DNA of 64,000 nucleotides from Clostridiales bacterium Firm_04 (GCA_001603005.1 LVAJ01000027.1:62001-126000), one strand, 5' to 3'; shown: positions 32,887 to 41,238, counted from the first letter of the stretch. Numbers and translations are program-made. The notes: a model not told the origin generated them from the letters alone.

Positions 32887-33929
32887 GACAGCTCCTTTCT
32901 GCGGAACAGCAGCATGCCGAGCGCGCTGAAGATGACGGTCGCAATGCCCTGTGCTGGGAAATGCCGGAGCAGATTGTTTGCATCTTCCGGTGTACCTACG
33001 TGTGACGGACGAAAGTCGGTATTGCTCAGTTCATAACGCGGCTTGTAATCAAACTGTTTGCAGCTTTGGGCGAAAACGCTCATGGGATTGCAGAGATCCG
33101 CAGCCGTCAGAAGGGTACAGATCTTCTTTCCGGGATAATCTTGATTGGCGTTGATTCGTTTGATCCCGCTGTTTTGCTGCAGGAAAGTGTCATCAAGCGG
33201 ATTGCCGTCATACCTTACTGGATCGCCGTTCCGGTTGACCATGATATCTTCGCTGTTCCAGTGGATTCCAAGCTCCTTCGGATAAATCAGATGGATGATC
33301 TCATCTCCGTCCTTTCTCTCGGAATGAAAGTCAACTTCACTGACGTCTTCCGAAGCAGAGACTTCATAAATGATCCGTGCCGGAATCGACAGTGTCCGAT
33401 TGACACGATCGGTTGCTTCCAGCAGCATAATCAGCACAAACATGCATGCAATGGATGACAGGATCCGGTGTCTGCTGACCGTCCCCATCAGAACAGTCAG
33501 TGCGGCGATCAACAGATACAGCAGCAGAATGCTGCACGCAGCCACAAGCAGATTCCGGAACAGCAGATAGCAGAGCCTTTTGAATCCGAGCAGCATCTGC
33601 ACAGGCAGATAGCTCAAATACAGCACGGCAGCCGTTGTCAGCGATACCAGCAGCAGGGACAGATAGATTTCGGATTTCGTGTATCCGACGATGAGCTTGT
33701 TCCGGTAGATGCCGGATGAAAACTGATCGCAAATAAACAGCGAGACGATCAGTGATTCCGTGAGAAACAGGAGCATCATGAAATTGCCCGATACCTCAAA
33801 CCGAGGTCCGAAGCGATAACTCATGTTCCGGAACATGAAAAGACCGGCAAGCAAATGCAGCAGCAGTGCGATCCGGAACAGCGGATGATGAAACAGACGC
33901 CGGAAATCCGTTCGCAGAAGGATGCGCAT
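32883..33929 (-). CDS. ABC-2-type permease, third tandem paralogue
   Basis: 348 residues with the same plan as the two genes upstream: N-terminal R-I-L-L-R-T-D-F-R-R-L-F-H-H-P-L-F helix, one membrane segment, four grouped segments (~55-190), a large extracytoplasmic domain (~195-320), a last segment and the C-terminal G-M-L-L-F-R-R-K-E-L-S. Substrate unknown. The final codons include AGAAAGGAGC, the ribosome site of the following gene. Confidence 0.75.
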   Translation of the reverse strand: MRILLRTDFRRLFHHPLFRIALLLHLLAGLFMFRNMSYRFGPRFEVSGNFMMLLFLTESLIVSLFICDQFSSGIYRNKLIVGYTKSEIYLSLLLVSLTTAAVLYLSYLPVQMLLGFKRLCYLLFRNLLVAACSILLLYLLIAALTVLMGTVSRHRILSSIACMFVLIMLLEATDRVNRTLSIPARIIYEVSASEDVSEVDFHSERKDGDEIIHLIYPKELGIHWNSEDIMVNRNGDPVRYDGNPLDDTFLQQNSGIKRINANQDYPGKKICTLLTAADLCNPMSVFAQSCKQFDYKPRYELSNTDFRPSHVGTPEDANNLLRHFPAQGIATVIFSALGMLLFRRKELS

Positions 33930-33930
33930 G

Positions 33931-34983
33931 TCAGTTCAGCTCCTTTCTGCGGAACAGCAGCATGCCGAGCGCGCTGATGCCGACAATTGCAATGCATTGT
34001 GCGGGGAGACGCTTTGCCAGATCGCTGTGACGTTCTGCGCGGTTCTGATCCTCCTGCGCTTTGAGTTTGACGCTGTTTTCAATGCGGGAACTGTATTGCA
34101 GCTGCCGGCAGCTTTGTTCGAGGACCTGATAAAAGCTGACCGTATCGGCAGCGTTCAGCAATGCGCGGAATGCGCCGGTCGGATAGGATTCGTCCACACG
34201 AATATGTTCAACGGGCGGCTGTGCGTAATATGAAAAGCCAAGCTGCTCGGAGTCAATCGGATAACCGCCGTAAGAGATCAGCTGTTCATCCTTGTTGACC
34301 AGCAGACCTTCTTCATTCCAGTGCACGCCGCTGCCCTTCGGGAACCAGATATAGCAGACTTCATCCTCGCCGATCCGTTCAGTGGGCTTGTCTTCCGGCG
34401 ACTCTGATTCAAAGATCTCATTCACATATCTGGCGGGGAGTTCCAGCTCGAAGCTGACAAATGCACTGACCAGGAACAGCAGATAGACCGATGCTGCACA
34501 GACCGCAGCCGAAATGATCCTGCTTTTCGTGAGCGTGCTTAGCAGAACCGTCAGCGCGGCATATGTGAGATACAGCAGCAGAATGCCGGATGCTGCCGTG
34601 AGGACATATGCTGTGTTCAGATTGCGGACGGGATTCAGCGCGAGCAGCAGAATGACAGGCAGATATGCCGCGAACAGTGCGGCTGCCGACAGCATCGCTG
34701 CGAGGAGCATGGAAAGGAAAATGACCGGCTTCCGGTATCCGGCGATGACCTTGTTCCGGAAAATGCCGTCCTTGTGCTGACTGCTGATCAGGATCGAGAG
34801 CAGAGCCGCTTCCACAAAGAGCAGCAGCAGGAAGAACGAATCGTTGACCGAAAAATGATTCCGGTTGTCGATGACCAGATTCAGATAGAACCACAGATCC
34901 GGAATGAGATGCAGCAGCATGATCAGCCAGAACAGCGGGTGCGTGAAGAAGCGTCTGAGATCGGTTTTCAGGAGCGATTTCAT
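33931..34983 (-). CDS. ABC-2-type permease, second tandem paralogue
   Basis: 350 residues. N-terminus S-L-L-K-T-D-L-R-R-F-F-T-H-P-L-F, a first membrane segment, four grouped segments, an extracytoplasmic domain (~residues 195-320) with E-D-E-V-C-Y-I-W-F-P-K-G-S-G-V-H-W-N-E, a last segment and C-terminal R-R-K-E-L-N. The extracytoplasmic W-N-x-[DE]-x-[IL]-[LM]-V motif occurs in all three paralogues. Clearly related by duplication to its neighbours. Confidence 0.75.
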   Translation of the reverse strand: MKSLLKTDLRRFFTHPLFWLIMLLHLIPDLWFYLNLVIDNRNHFSVNDSFFLLLLFVEAALLSILISSQHKDGIFRNKVIAGYRKPVIFLSMLLAAMLSAAALFAAYLPVILLLALNPVRNLNTAYVLTAASGILLLYLTYAALTVLLSTLTKSRIISAAVCAASVYLLFLVSAFVSFELELPARYVNEIFESESPEDKPTERIGEDEVCYIWFPKGSGVHWNEEGLLVNKDEQLISYGGYPIDSEQLGFSYYAQPPVEHIRVDESYPTGAFRALLNAADTVSFYQVLEQSCRQLQYSSRIENSVKLKAQEDQNRAERHSDLAKRLPAQCIAIVGISALGMLLFRRKELN

Positions 34984-34984
34984 A

Positions 34985-36052
34985 TCAGTTCAGCTCCTTT
35001 CTGCGGAACAGCAGCATGCCGAGCAGGCTGAAAACGGCAATGCCGCCCAGCTGCCACGGAAGATACTTCCGGAGCAGTTCATACTGCGCGGCTCTGTACT
35101 GTGCTGCGCTCATGCCGATGTCGCCGATGCCGCCGATGCCGCCGATGTCGTCAGTGTCGCCGGTGTCATCCGGTGTGTTCTGTTCCTCTGCGCTGTAATG
35201 GAACACCGAACAGGCTGCCGGAAGCGGTCTGACCGGATTGAGGCTGTCGCAGACAACCAGCACCGCACGCAGCGGCCCGCCGACATATTTCGGATGCGGA
35301 ATGTCGTGCCGGATCGGATCGGCACCTTCTTCGAGCGCAATGCCGTCGAAGTTGACCGGCTGACCGTCCCTGCCGACGAGAATACCGTCTGCATTCCAGC
35401 AGATGCCGGAATCCTTCGGCAGCGTGATCGTCTGACCTGCCGATGAGCTGTAACATTCGCGTCTGTCGTTGTCTGTATAGACGAGATTGATGACGTAGCG
35501 TTCCGGAGCATGCAGTGCATCGTTACAGTAATAATTCAGCGCATACAGCAGAAATGCGGCGCCTGCACAGCATGCCGCTGCGGCAAGCCGGCTGCGCGAT
35601 GAAATGCCGAACAGCACATAGAGTGCGGCAAATGCAAGAAAGACCAGAAAGATCGCTGCAATGCCGAGCCGGAGCTGCGCCTGCGGGAGATTGGAAAGCA
35701 TTTTGCCGCTGAGCAGCAGAACCGGCAGGAAAAATGCTGCGGGCAGCATTGCCGAAACGAGCATTGCGGCGAACAGCTCTGCGAGAAATACAGTCGATTT
35801 GCGGTGACCGGCAATGATCTTGCTGCGGAAAATGCCGTCCTTGTGCTGACTGCTGATGAGCAGCGCCAGCACGGCGGCAAGCGCAAACAGAAGCAGCAGC
35901 GGATAAAAGTCATCCAGCATGAAATACGTGTTGCTGTTCCGGATCGTATTGAAGCCGAGCTCTGCGCCGAACAGCAGCGCGATCAGCACTGCGATCCACA
36001 GCAGGGGATTCGTGAAATAGCGCCGGAGATCGGTTTTCAGGAGCTGCTTCAT
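34985..36052 (-). CDS. ABC-2-type permease, first tandem paralogue
   Basis: 355 residues with the same plan: Q-L-L-K-T-D-L-R-R-Y-F-T-N-P-L-L-W start, grouped membrane segments, extracytoplasmic domain with G-I-C-W-N-A-D-G-I-L-V, last segment and R-R-K-E-L-N end. Specific to this copy is an Asp/Gly/Ile tandem repeat (D-I-G-G-I-G-G-I-G-D-I-G) near residue 300, encoded by a 9-base DNA repeat. The start overlaps the ATPase stop by four bases. Confidence 0.75.
   Translation of the reverse strand: MKQLLKTDLRRYFTNPLLWIAVLIALLFGAELGFNTIRNSNTYFMLDDFYPLLLLFALAAVLALLISSQHKDGIFRSKIIAGHRKSTVFLAELFAAMLVSAMLPAAFFLPVLLLSGKMLSNLPQAQLRLGIAAIFLVFLAFAALYVLFGISSRSRLAAAACCAGAAFLLYALNYYCNDALHAPERYVINLVYTDNDRRECYSSSAGQTITLPKDSGICWNADGILVGRDGQPVNFDGIALEEGADPIRHDIPHPKYVGGPLRAVLVVCDSLNPVRPLPAACSVFHYSAEEQNTPDDTGDTDDIGGIGGIGDIGMSAAQYRAAQYELLRKYLPWQLGGIAVFSLLGMLLFRRKELN
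35113..35172 (-). repeat. 9-bp coding repeat (Gly-Ile-Gly / Asp-Thr-Gly)
   Basis: Several near-perfect units of GCCGATGCC/GTC type lie in the first tandem permease and encode the D-I-G-G-I-G stretch. Changes in copy number would keep the frame. Confidence 0.75.
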
Positions 36053-36978
36053 TTCGCAGCACCTCCCTCGGAGCCGATGTCTCCGACCAGATTGATGAAG
36101 TAATTTTCGAGGCTTTCCTCCTGCTCGGACAGCGAGATCAGCTCGCAGTTTTCCGCTTCGAGCAGCTTTGTCAGCTTCGAGACACTGATCGTGTCATAGA
36201 GATTCGCGGTCTGTTCCGAGAGAATCTCGTAGTCGATGCCGAGCGGCTCCAGTGCGCGGACAAGCAGCTTGGTATCCGTCACCACAACATGCAGATATTT
36301 GCGGCATTTCTTTTCGAGCTCTGCCGCGCTGATCTCCTGCACGAGATGCCCCTTGTCGATGAAGCCGTAATGCGTCGCAAGGCGCGAAAGTTCATCGAGA
36401 ATGTGGCTGGAGATCAGTACCGTGAGATCACGCTCGCGGTTCAGGCGCAGGATCAGCTCGCGGATCTCGATGATGCCCTGCGGATCGAGTCCGTTGACCG
36501 GCTCGTCGAGGATCAGGAAATCCGGCTTGCCGCAAAGTGCCAGCGCAATGCCGAGCCGCTGCTTCATGCCGAGCGAGAAATTGCGCGCTTTCTTTTTGCC
36601 TGTATCCGCAAGCCCGACCGTTTTCAGCAGCTCGTCAATGCCCTCGAAATCCGGCAGACCGAGCAGCGTATACTGCATTTTCAGGTTATCCTTTGCGGAG
36701 AGATCGCCGTAAAATGCGGGTTTTTCCACGACTGCGCCGATGCGCTTGCGGACATCGAAGATCGCGGCTTCCTTCGAGCTGACGCCGTAGAGCGTGTAAT
36801 CGCCCTCGGTCGGCTCCTGCAAGCCGCAGATCACGCGGATCGTTGTGGTCTTGCCGGCGCCGTTCCTGCCGACAAAGCCGTAGATCGCGCCTTTCGGGAT
36901 GTGCATGGTGAGCGAATCCAGTGCGGTTGATTTCCGGTAGCGTTTGGTGATTGCATTTGTTGTGAGTACATATTCCAT
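36049..36978 (-). CDS. ABC transporter ATP-binding protein (BcrA-like)
   Basis: 309 residues: Walker A G-R-N-G-A-G-K-T-T (~36-44), signature F-S-L-G-M-K-Q-R-L-G-I (~130), Walker B F-L-I-L-D-E-P-V-N-G-L-D (~150), H-loop S-S-H-I-L-D-E, and a ~90-residue C-terminal extension typical of the BcrA/NatA group of bacitracin and peptide-resistance ATPases. It serves the four permeases that follow. GGAGGG precedes the ATG. Confidence 0.93.
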   Translation of the reverse strand: MEYVLTTNAITKRYRKSTALDSLTMHIPKGAIYGFVGRNGAGKTTTIRVICGLQEPTEGDYTLYGVSSKEAAIFDVRKRIGAVVEKPAFYGDLSAKDNLKMQYTLLGLPDFEGIDELLKTVGLADTGKKKARNFSLGMKQRLGIALALCGKPDFLILDEPVNGLDPQGIIEIRELILRLNRERDLTVLISSHILDELSRLATHYGFIDKGHLVQEISAAELEKKCRKYLHVVVTDTKLLVRALEPLGIDYEILSEQTANLYDTISVSKLTKLLEAENCELISLSEQEESLENYFINLVGDIGSEGGAAK

Positions 36979-37065
36979 ATGTATCCCTCCTTCTGCTGCT
37001 ATTTTATCACGGAAGCGTAAAGAAAACGGTCAGCAAAAGCGTAAAGATTTTGTAAAGATGCGGAC
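36979..37065 (-). promoter_or_regulatory. TTTAC direct-repeat operator, site 3, before the ABC operon
   Basis: On the minus strand TTTAC occurs at 37056-37052 and 37045-37041 (11-base period, TTTAC-AAAATC-TTTAC), and again at 37021-37017, nine to ten bases before TAAAAT (37006-37001). There is no consensus -35, which suits a promoter that depends on an OmpR-type activator. Confidence 0.6.
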
Positions 37066-37737
37066 TTACGGCTGCTCTTTGCAGAGGCGGAATCCGATGC
37101 CCCAGACGGCTTCGATATTGCAGCAGCTTCCGGCGCTCCGCAGTTTGCGCCGCAGATTGCTGATGTGCTGCTTCAATGAGGATTCCGTGCAGTCCGGCGT
37201 ATCAAAGGCGATCTGATAGAGGATCGCGGATTTGGTGACGACCTGCTCCGGATTCTGGATCAGCAGCTTGAGGATCGCATGCTCGGTCGGTGTCAGGCGC
37301 AGTTCTCTGCCGCAGACCGATGCGAGATGCGCTTCGGGATCGACCGTGAGATCCTGATATTCCGCGGAGACTGCGGGAACGCTTTTGTTCCGGCTGCGCA
37401 GCTGGACTGCGATGCGCGCCAGCAGCTCCTTCATGTGAAACGGCTTTGTGATGTAGTCCGCGGCGCCGTTCAGCAGCAGCGAGACCTTGTTGTCAAGGTC
37501 GATCTTCGCGCTGACCACGATCACCGGAATCCCGCGGATCTGCGGGAGCAGCTGCTCGCCGGAAAGCCCCGGCAGCATCAGATCCAGCAGGATCAGATCC
37601 GGTTTCTGCGCCTGTAACCGCAGCAGCGCTTCTGTGCCGGAATACGCGCGCGAGACCGTATAGCCCTGCGCGGTCAGTGTCTCCTCCAGCAGATTGCCGA
37701 TGTCGGTGTCATCGTCTACGACCAGAATATGCGGCAT
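37066..37737 (-). CDS. OmpR-family response regulator (two-component system 3)
   Basis: 223 residues: receiver with D8-D9-D10, phosphoacceptor D52 (I-L-L-D-L-M-L-P), K in Y-I-T-K-P-F; winged-helix output (L-T-P-T-E-H-A-I-L-K-L-L, L-K-Q-H-I-S-N-L-R-R-K-L, W-G-I-G-F-R-L). It precedes the ABC ATPase by 87 bases that hold the direct-repeat operator. Start ATG 37737 follows GGGAGGG; a longer start would include that site. Confidence 0.93.
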   Translation of the reverse strand: MPHILVVDDDTDIGNLLEETLTAQGYTVSRAYSGTEALLRLQAQKPDLILLDLMLPGLSGEQLLPQIRGIPVIVVSAKIDLDNKVSLLLNGAADYITKPFHMKELLARIAVQLRSRNKSVPAVSAEYQDLTVDPEAHLASVCGRELRLTPTEHAILKLLIQNPEQVVTKSAILYQIAFDTPDCTESSLKQHISNLRRKLRSAGSCCNIEAVWGIGFRLCKEQP

Positions 37738-37784
37738 GGTATTCCCTCCCAATAGAAAGATCTTGCGATCGAAGAATCTATTTT

Positions 37785-37813
37785 AGTATACCATATGAGA
37801 GCAGAAAATGCAA
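37785..37813 (-). promoter_or_regulatory. promoter of response regulator 3
   Basis: Minus strand TTGCAT, 17 bases, TATACT; leader about 40 bases. Confidence 0.7.
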
Positions 37814-37823
37814 ATCTTCGGTA

Positions 37824-37866
37824 CAAAAAAACGGACAGAGCCGTTGAAGCCCTGTCCGTTTTGTGA
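37824..37866 (-). terminator. terminator after the dockerin-protein gene
   Basis: AACGGACAG (37830-37838) and CTGTCCGTT (37852-37860) form a stem; on the minus strand it is followed by a run of seven T's. Confidence 0.85.
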
Positions 37867-37883
37867 TTCCGGAATATTGCGGA

Positions 37884-39407
37884 TTACGTGAAGTTGAACT
37901 TCAGTGCAGCCTGATAACGGTTCCAGACTGCCAGAGAATCCTGAGAGCCGTTGAACACGCCGTTTGCATCTGCATCTGCGATGCGCTCAAACTTCCATGT
38001 GCTGAGACCGTAGCGGGAAGCGATCTGGTTTCTCTGGGAAGCAGATGCTTTGCCGTACTCGGAAATGATGCTGCTGTCGGTGTTGTTTGCTCTGCCGTCG
38101 TTGTTGACGTCACCGAGCTCATGCGTCATCTTGTTGGTGATGTTTGTATAAGTGGTATCGCACTTGTAGTTGCTGAACCGCCATGCGCTGACAGCATTGG
38201 TCGTGCGGTGCTGTCTCTGCTTTGCAGCGGAGACCATGAAGGAATCGCTGTAGCCGCCGGTCAGGTCAACGATGTAGTAGTAATCGTCGATCTTGACGCC
38301 GTTGAAAGCATGACCGACTGTCTTGTTGACATAGGTACCGTTCTTGTAAACCTTCTCGTAGCAGTCGCAGCTGATGTAGTAGCTCTCGAAGCCCATGGTC
38401 TTGAACAGCAGATCCAGACCTTTTGCATAGCCGTCGCAGACGGTCTTGGTGTCGAACATGACAGCGCCGATGCTGTGGTTGCGCTCTGCATAGGTTCCGC
38501 CGTAGTCAATGACATGGCCCTGGCTGTCATAGATCGCATGATACTCGTTGGTGTCATAGGAGACATTGTTCTTGATGTAGCGATAGAGCTTTGCAGCCTT
38601 CTGGACATTGGTCATATTGTCGGTGATGCCGACCTTTGCCTTGAGGAAGTACGGTGCATACAGGCGCTCATATTCCTTCATGACGTAAGTGTTTTCGAGC
38701 TTTGCATAATCCGGCATCACAATATATCTGATATCCGAGATCATGTTCGGCATATTGCCCCAGCCGGTATCAGTGACGATGTTGCGGTTGGAGATGGTCT
38801 TGAGGTTCGTTGCGCCGCCGTACAGCAGCGTGAGTGCGCCGGCGTTGGAGTTGACATTGGTCAGGTTCGGGCAGGCGCTGAATGCACACGAACCAATGCG
38901 ATCCGGAGAGGTCATCAGGGAGGTGATATTGACGGTGCGCAGATTCGGGCAGCTGCTGAATGCATCGCTTTCGATCTTTGTGACCGTGTACGGAATGGTA
39001 ACCTTCTGCAGATTGGAAAAATTGCTGAAGGAGTAGCCTGCGATCTCGGTGACATAGTCATCGAACTTGACTTCGGTGACGCTGTATCTCACATTGTCGT
39101 TCTTGAGGAACGGGGTGCGCCATGTGCCGGTACCGACACGCTTGACCTGCTTGCCGTTGATGCGGCCGGGGATGCGGATGACTGTATCCGCAGTCGTGCC
39201 GAGATACTTGTCGATGTAGGCGTAACCGTTCTCAAAATGGTACTCGAAGTACTTGCTCGGGTTATTGACCATGTCAGCGGTGTGATCTGCTGCAAAAGCG
39301 GTCAGGATACCGGACGTCAGGAACTCCTGACCGAACGGTGCCATTGCGGAGAGCAGCATTGCAGCAGAAGCTGCGACGCTGACTGTGCGTTTGACTGTCT
39401 TGTTCAT
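37884..39407 (-). CDS. secreted LRR / transglutaminase-like / dockerin protein
   Basis: 507 residues: signal peptide (~1-40), BspA-type leucine-rich repeats (~65-215: V-T-E-I-A-G-Y-S-F-S-N-F-S-N-L-Q-K-V; I-E-S-D-A-F-S-S-C-P-N-L), a transglutaminase-like fold with Cys324 (T-V-C-D-G-Y-A), His366 (G-H-A-F-N-G-V) and Asp381 (I-V-D-L-T), and a C-terminal type I dockerin (~440-507) with calcium loops D-V-N-N-D-G-R-A-N-N-T-D and D-A-D-A-N-G-V-F-N. The dockerin would attach it to a cohesin scaffold of a cellulosome-like complex. Putative protease or crosslinking role; ligand unknown. Confidence 0.9.
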   Translation of the reverse strand: MNKTVKRTVSVAASAAMLLSAMAPFGQEFLTSGILTAFAADHTADMVNNPSKYFEYHFENGYAYIDKYLGTTADTVIRIPGRINGKQVKRVGTGTWRTPFLKNDNVRYSVTEVKFDDYVTEIAGYSFSNFSNLQKVTIPYTVTKIESDAFSSCPNLRTVNITSLMTSPDRIGSCAFSACPNLTNVNSNAGALTLLYGGATNLKTISNRNIVTDTGWGNMPNMISDIRYIVMPDYAKLENTYVMKEYERLYAPYFLKAKVGITDNMTNVQKAAKLYRYIKNNVSYDTNEYHAIYDSQGHVIDYGGTYAERNHSIGAVMFDTKTVCDGYAKGLDLLFKTMGFESYYISCDCYEKVYKNGTYVNKTVGHAFNGVKIDDYYYIVDLTGGYSDSFMVSAAKQRQHRTTNAVSAWRFSNYKCDTTYTNITNKMTHELGDVNNDGRANNTDSSIISEYGKASASQRNQIASRYGLSTWKFERIADADANGVFNGSQDSLAVWNRYQAALKFNFT

Positions 39408-39624
39408 AGTTTCGTATCCTTTCACATATAGATTTGGGATTTGATGCGTGCTGCGCCGTAAGCTGACAACGGCAGCAACATGGTCTATTTTACAGACTGT
39501 ATTATGCAAAAACAAGTCATAAATTGCGGTTTTGACACTGAAAATTGCGATAATATTGTTGCGAAAACGCGGTTTTTGTGAAATAATGTTCAAAAAATAC
39601 AGAAAGTAAAAGAGCAAAATGATG
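39408..39624. other. intergenic region upstream of the dockerin gene
   Basis: AT-rich. A weak minus-strand promoter candidate is TTGTTT (39515-39510) with TAAAAT (39492-39487) and a 17-base spacer. Nothing else clear is seen. Confidence 0.4.
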
Positions 39625-39659
39625 CAAAAAACCGCCTGCTCACTGGATGAACAGGCGGT
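39625..39659 (-). terminator. terminator after the BlaI-M56 operon
   Basis: ACCGCCTG (39631-39638) and CAGGCGGT (39652-39659) form a stem; the minus strand then reads TTTTTT. Confidence 0.8.
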
Positions 39660-39673
39660 ATCCGAAACGATTT

Positions 39674-40855
39674 TCAAAAAGCCGGCGGATCTTGAACAAA
39701 AGGCGCTTCCGTCCGGAGCGGTGCAGGCGGCGGAGCGGTCTGCGGCATGGTGTAGGTCTCCGGAAATGCGTCCGGTGCGACCGCAGTGGTATAGACCGCA
39801 CTGATCTCGGTGGATGCCGGTTCCGGCGGTGCGGAGCGCATGACGTCTTCTGCGGCGTAGGCGAGGATGCTGCCGGTCATGGCGGTCATCGCGAGCAATG
39901 CCAGCGCCAGCCAGAGGAACCGCTGCTTTCTGCGGCGCGAGAGGATCGCGTGCATGCGCGCTTTCAGCATCTCCCTGCTGCCGGAAAAAGTCGTTGCAAG
40001 CAATTGACCGGAATGTGCCTGCCTTGCGCGGCGCATGGCGGTGTGCAGGATCGACTTGCAGTAAATCTGCGCATCTTCTGCGGTTTCATGCTCCATGACG
40101 GCTTCATCGCAGGCGAGCTCGCAGTCCTGTTCCATCTGCCGCATCAGCAGCGGCATCAGCGGATTGAACCAGTGAATTGCACGGCAGCCGATCCAGATCA
40201 GCTTGCAGAACAGGTCGCCGCGGCGGAAATGGCAGAGCTCATGTTTCAGGATCAGCCGCAGGGCATCGTCCTGAACGGCGTGCTCCGGCAGCAGGATGCA
40301 CGGATGCAGCAGACCGGTCAGCATCGGCGTGTCGATCGCGCAGACCGTATACACCGGAACCGGCTCAGAAATGCCGAGCTGTTCGCAGAGCGTGTCAGCA
40401 AGCATCTGCGTATGCGGATCCGCAGGCATGCGCAGCCGCGCGATGCTCCGCATGTACTGCTGATGCCGGTTCAGCGTCACGGCGGCATAGGTCACCGCGC
40501 CGAACAGCCAGATGAAAAACAGCAGCAGATACATGTCGATCGAAGGATAAATGCGGGAATGCAGGCGATCGGCGATCATGTCGGAAACAGCGGTCGCATT
40601 CTCGCCGTGTCTGCCGATTTCGAGTAAGGCGCCGGCGGGATGCGGCTTGAACGGCAGCAGATACCCGATGCCGAGCACGCCCCAGAGCAGACTGCGCCCC
40701 GCTGCGGACTGCCGCAGCTTCCGCGAAACCGCCAGCACCAGCAGCGCCAGCACGCTCATTGCGGCGGAGCAGACGAGAATGCCCTGGATCAGATAGGTGA
40801 GGAAAAATTCGTTGAGCACAGTGTCGGCAATGTGCCGGAATATTCGGATCATCAT
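39674..40855 (-). CDS. BlaR1-like M56 metallopeptidase membrane sensor
   Basis: 393 residues: membrane segments near 15-45, 55-75 and 105-125, the zinc peptidase motif H-E-L-C-H (~203-207) with E-x-x-C-D-E-A-V downstream, and a fourth segment ~315-335. After it there is only a ~60-residue Pro/Thr-rich tail, so the penicillin-binding sensor domain of true BlaR1/MecR1 is missing. It presumably cleaves the BlaI-type repressor encoded immediately upstream (4-base overlap) in response to an unknown signal. Confidence 0.87.
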   Translation of the reverse strand: MMIRIFRHIADTVLNEFFLTYLIQGILVCSAAMSVLALLVLAVSRKLRQSAAGRSLLWGVLGIGYLLPFKPHPAGALLEIGRHGENATAVSDMIADRLHSRIYPSIDMYLLLFFIWLFGAVTYAAVTLNRHQQYMRSIARLRMPADPHTQMLADTLCEQLGISEPVPVYTVCAIDTPMLTGLLHPCILLPEHAVQDDALRLILKHELCHFRRGDLFCKLIWIGCRAIHWFNPLMPLLMRQMEQDCELACDEAVMEHETAEDAQIYCKSILHTAMRRARQAHSGQLLATTFSGSREMLKARMHAILSRRRKQRFLWLALALLAMTAMTGSILAYAAEDVMRSAPPEPASTEISAVYTTAVAPDAFPETYTMPQTAPPPAPLRTEAPFVQDPPAF

Positions 40856-41238
40856 GACTTGCTCCTTTCGTTCAGCCAGCGCTGCAGATCTGCGATGTCC
40901 GCTTCGGTCAGATCGTCCGTATCGCACAGCGCCTTGACCAGACCGGTGAATCTGCCGCCGGAGAATCTTCTGCGGAAGCTTGCCGCTTCGATTTGCAGGT
41001 AGTCATCCTGCGGGATCAGAACGTAGTATGCGCGGGCTCTGCCGCATTTCTCCGAGCGCAGAAATTCCTTTTGCTCTAGCCGCGTCAGCATTGTCAGGAT
41101 CGTCTGCGGCTTCCAGTCTTTTCGCGGAAGCGTAGTGCGCAGGCGCTCCGTCAGCTGCGCCGAAGTGACCGGTTCTTCCATTTGCCAGATCGCCTTCATG
41201 ATTTCAAATTCGGCATCCGGCAGCTTTCTGCTGTCCAT
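40852..41238 (-). CDS. BlaI/MecI-family transcriptional repressor
   Basis: 128 residues: N-terminal winged helix (L-P-D-A-E-F-E-I-M-K-A-I-W; V-T-S-A-Q-L-T-E-R-L; P-Q-T-I-L-T-M-L-T-R-L-E-Q-K) and a helical dimer domain carrying the family's protease-sensitive region. Three in-frame ATGs exist (41259, 41244, 41238); 41238 has the best distance from AAAGG. Two CTACAxTTGTAG dyads at its own promoter show autoregulation. Confidence 0.9.
   Translation of the reverse strand: MDSRKLPDAEFEIMKAIWQMEEPVTSAQLTERLRTTLPRKDWKPQTILTMLTRLEQKEFLRSEKCGRARAYYVLIPQDDYLQIEAASFRRRFSGGRFTGLVKALCDTDDLTEADIADLQRWLNERSKS

Noticed and set aside
37863..39431. 522-codon open frame opposite the dockerin gene
   Set aside because: Antisense to a secreted protein with signal peptide, catalytic triad and dockerin; no own translation signal.
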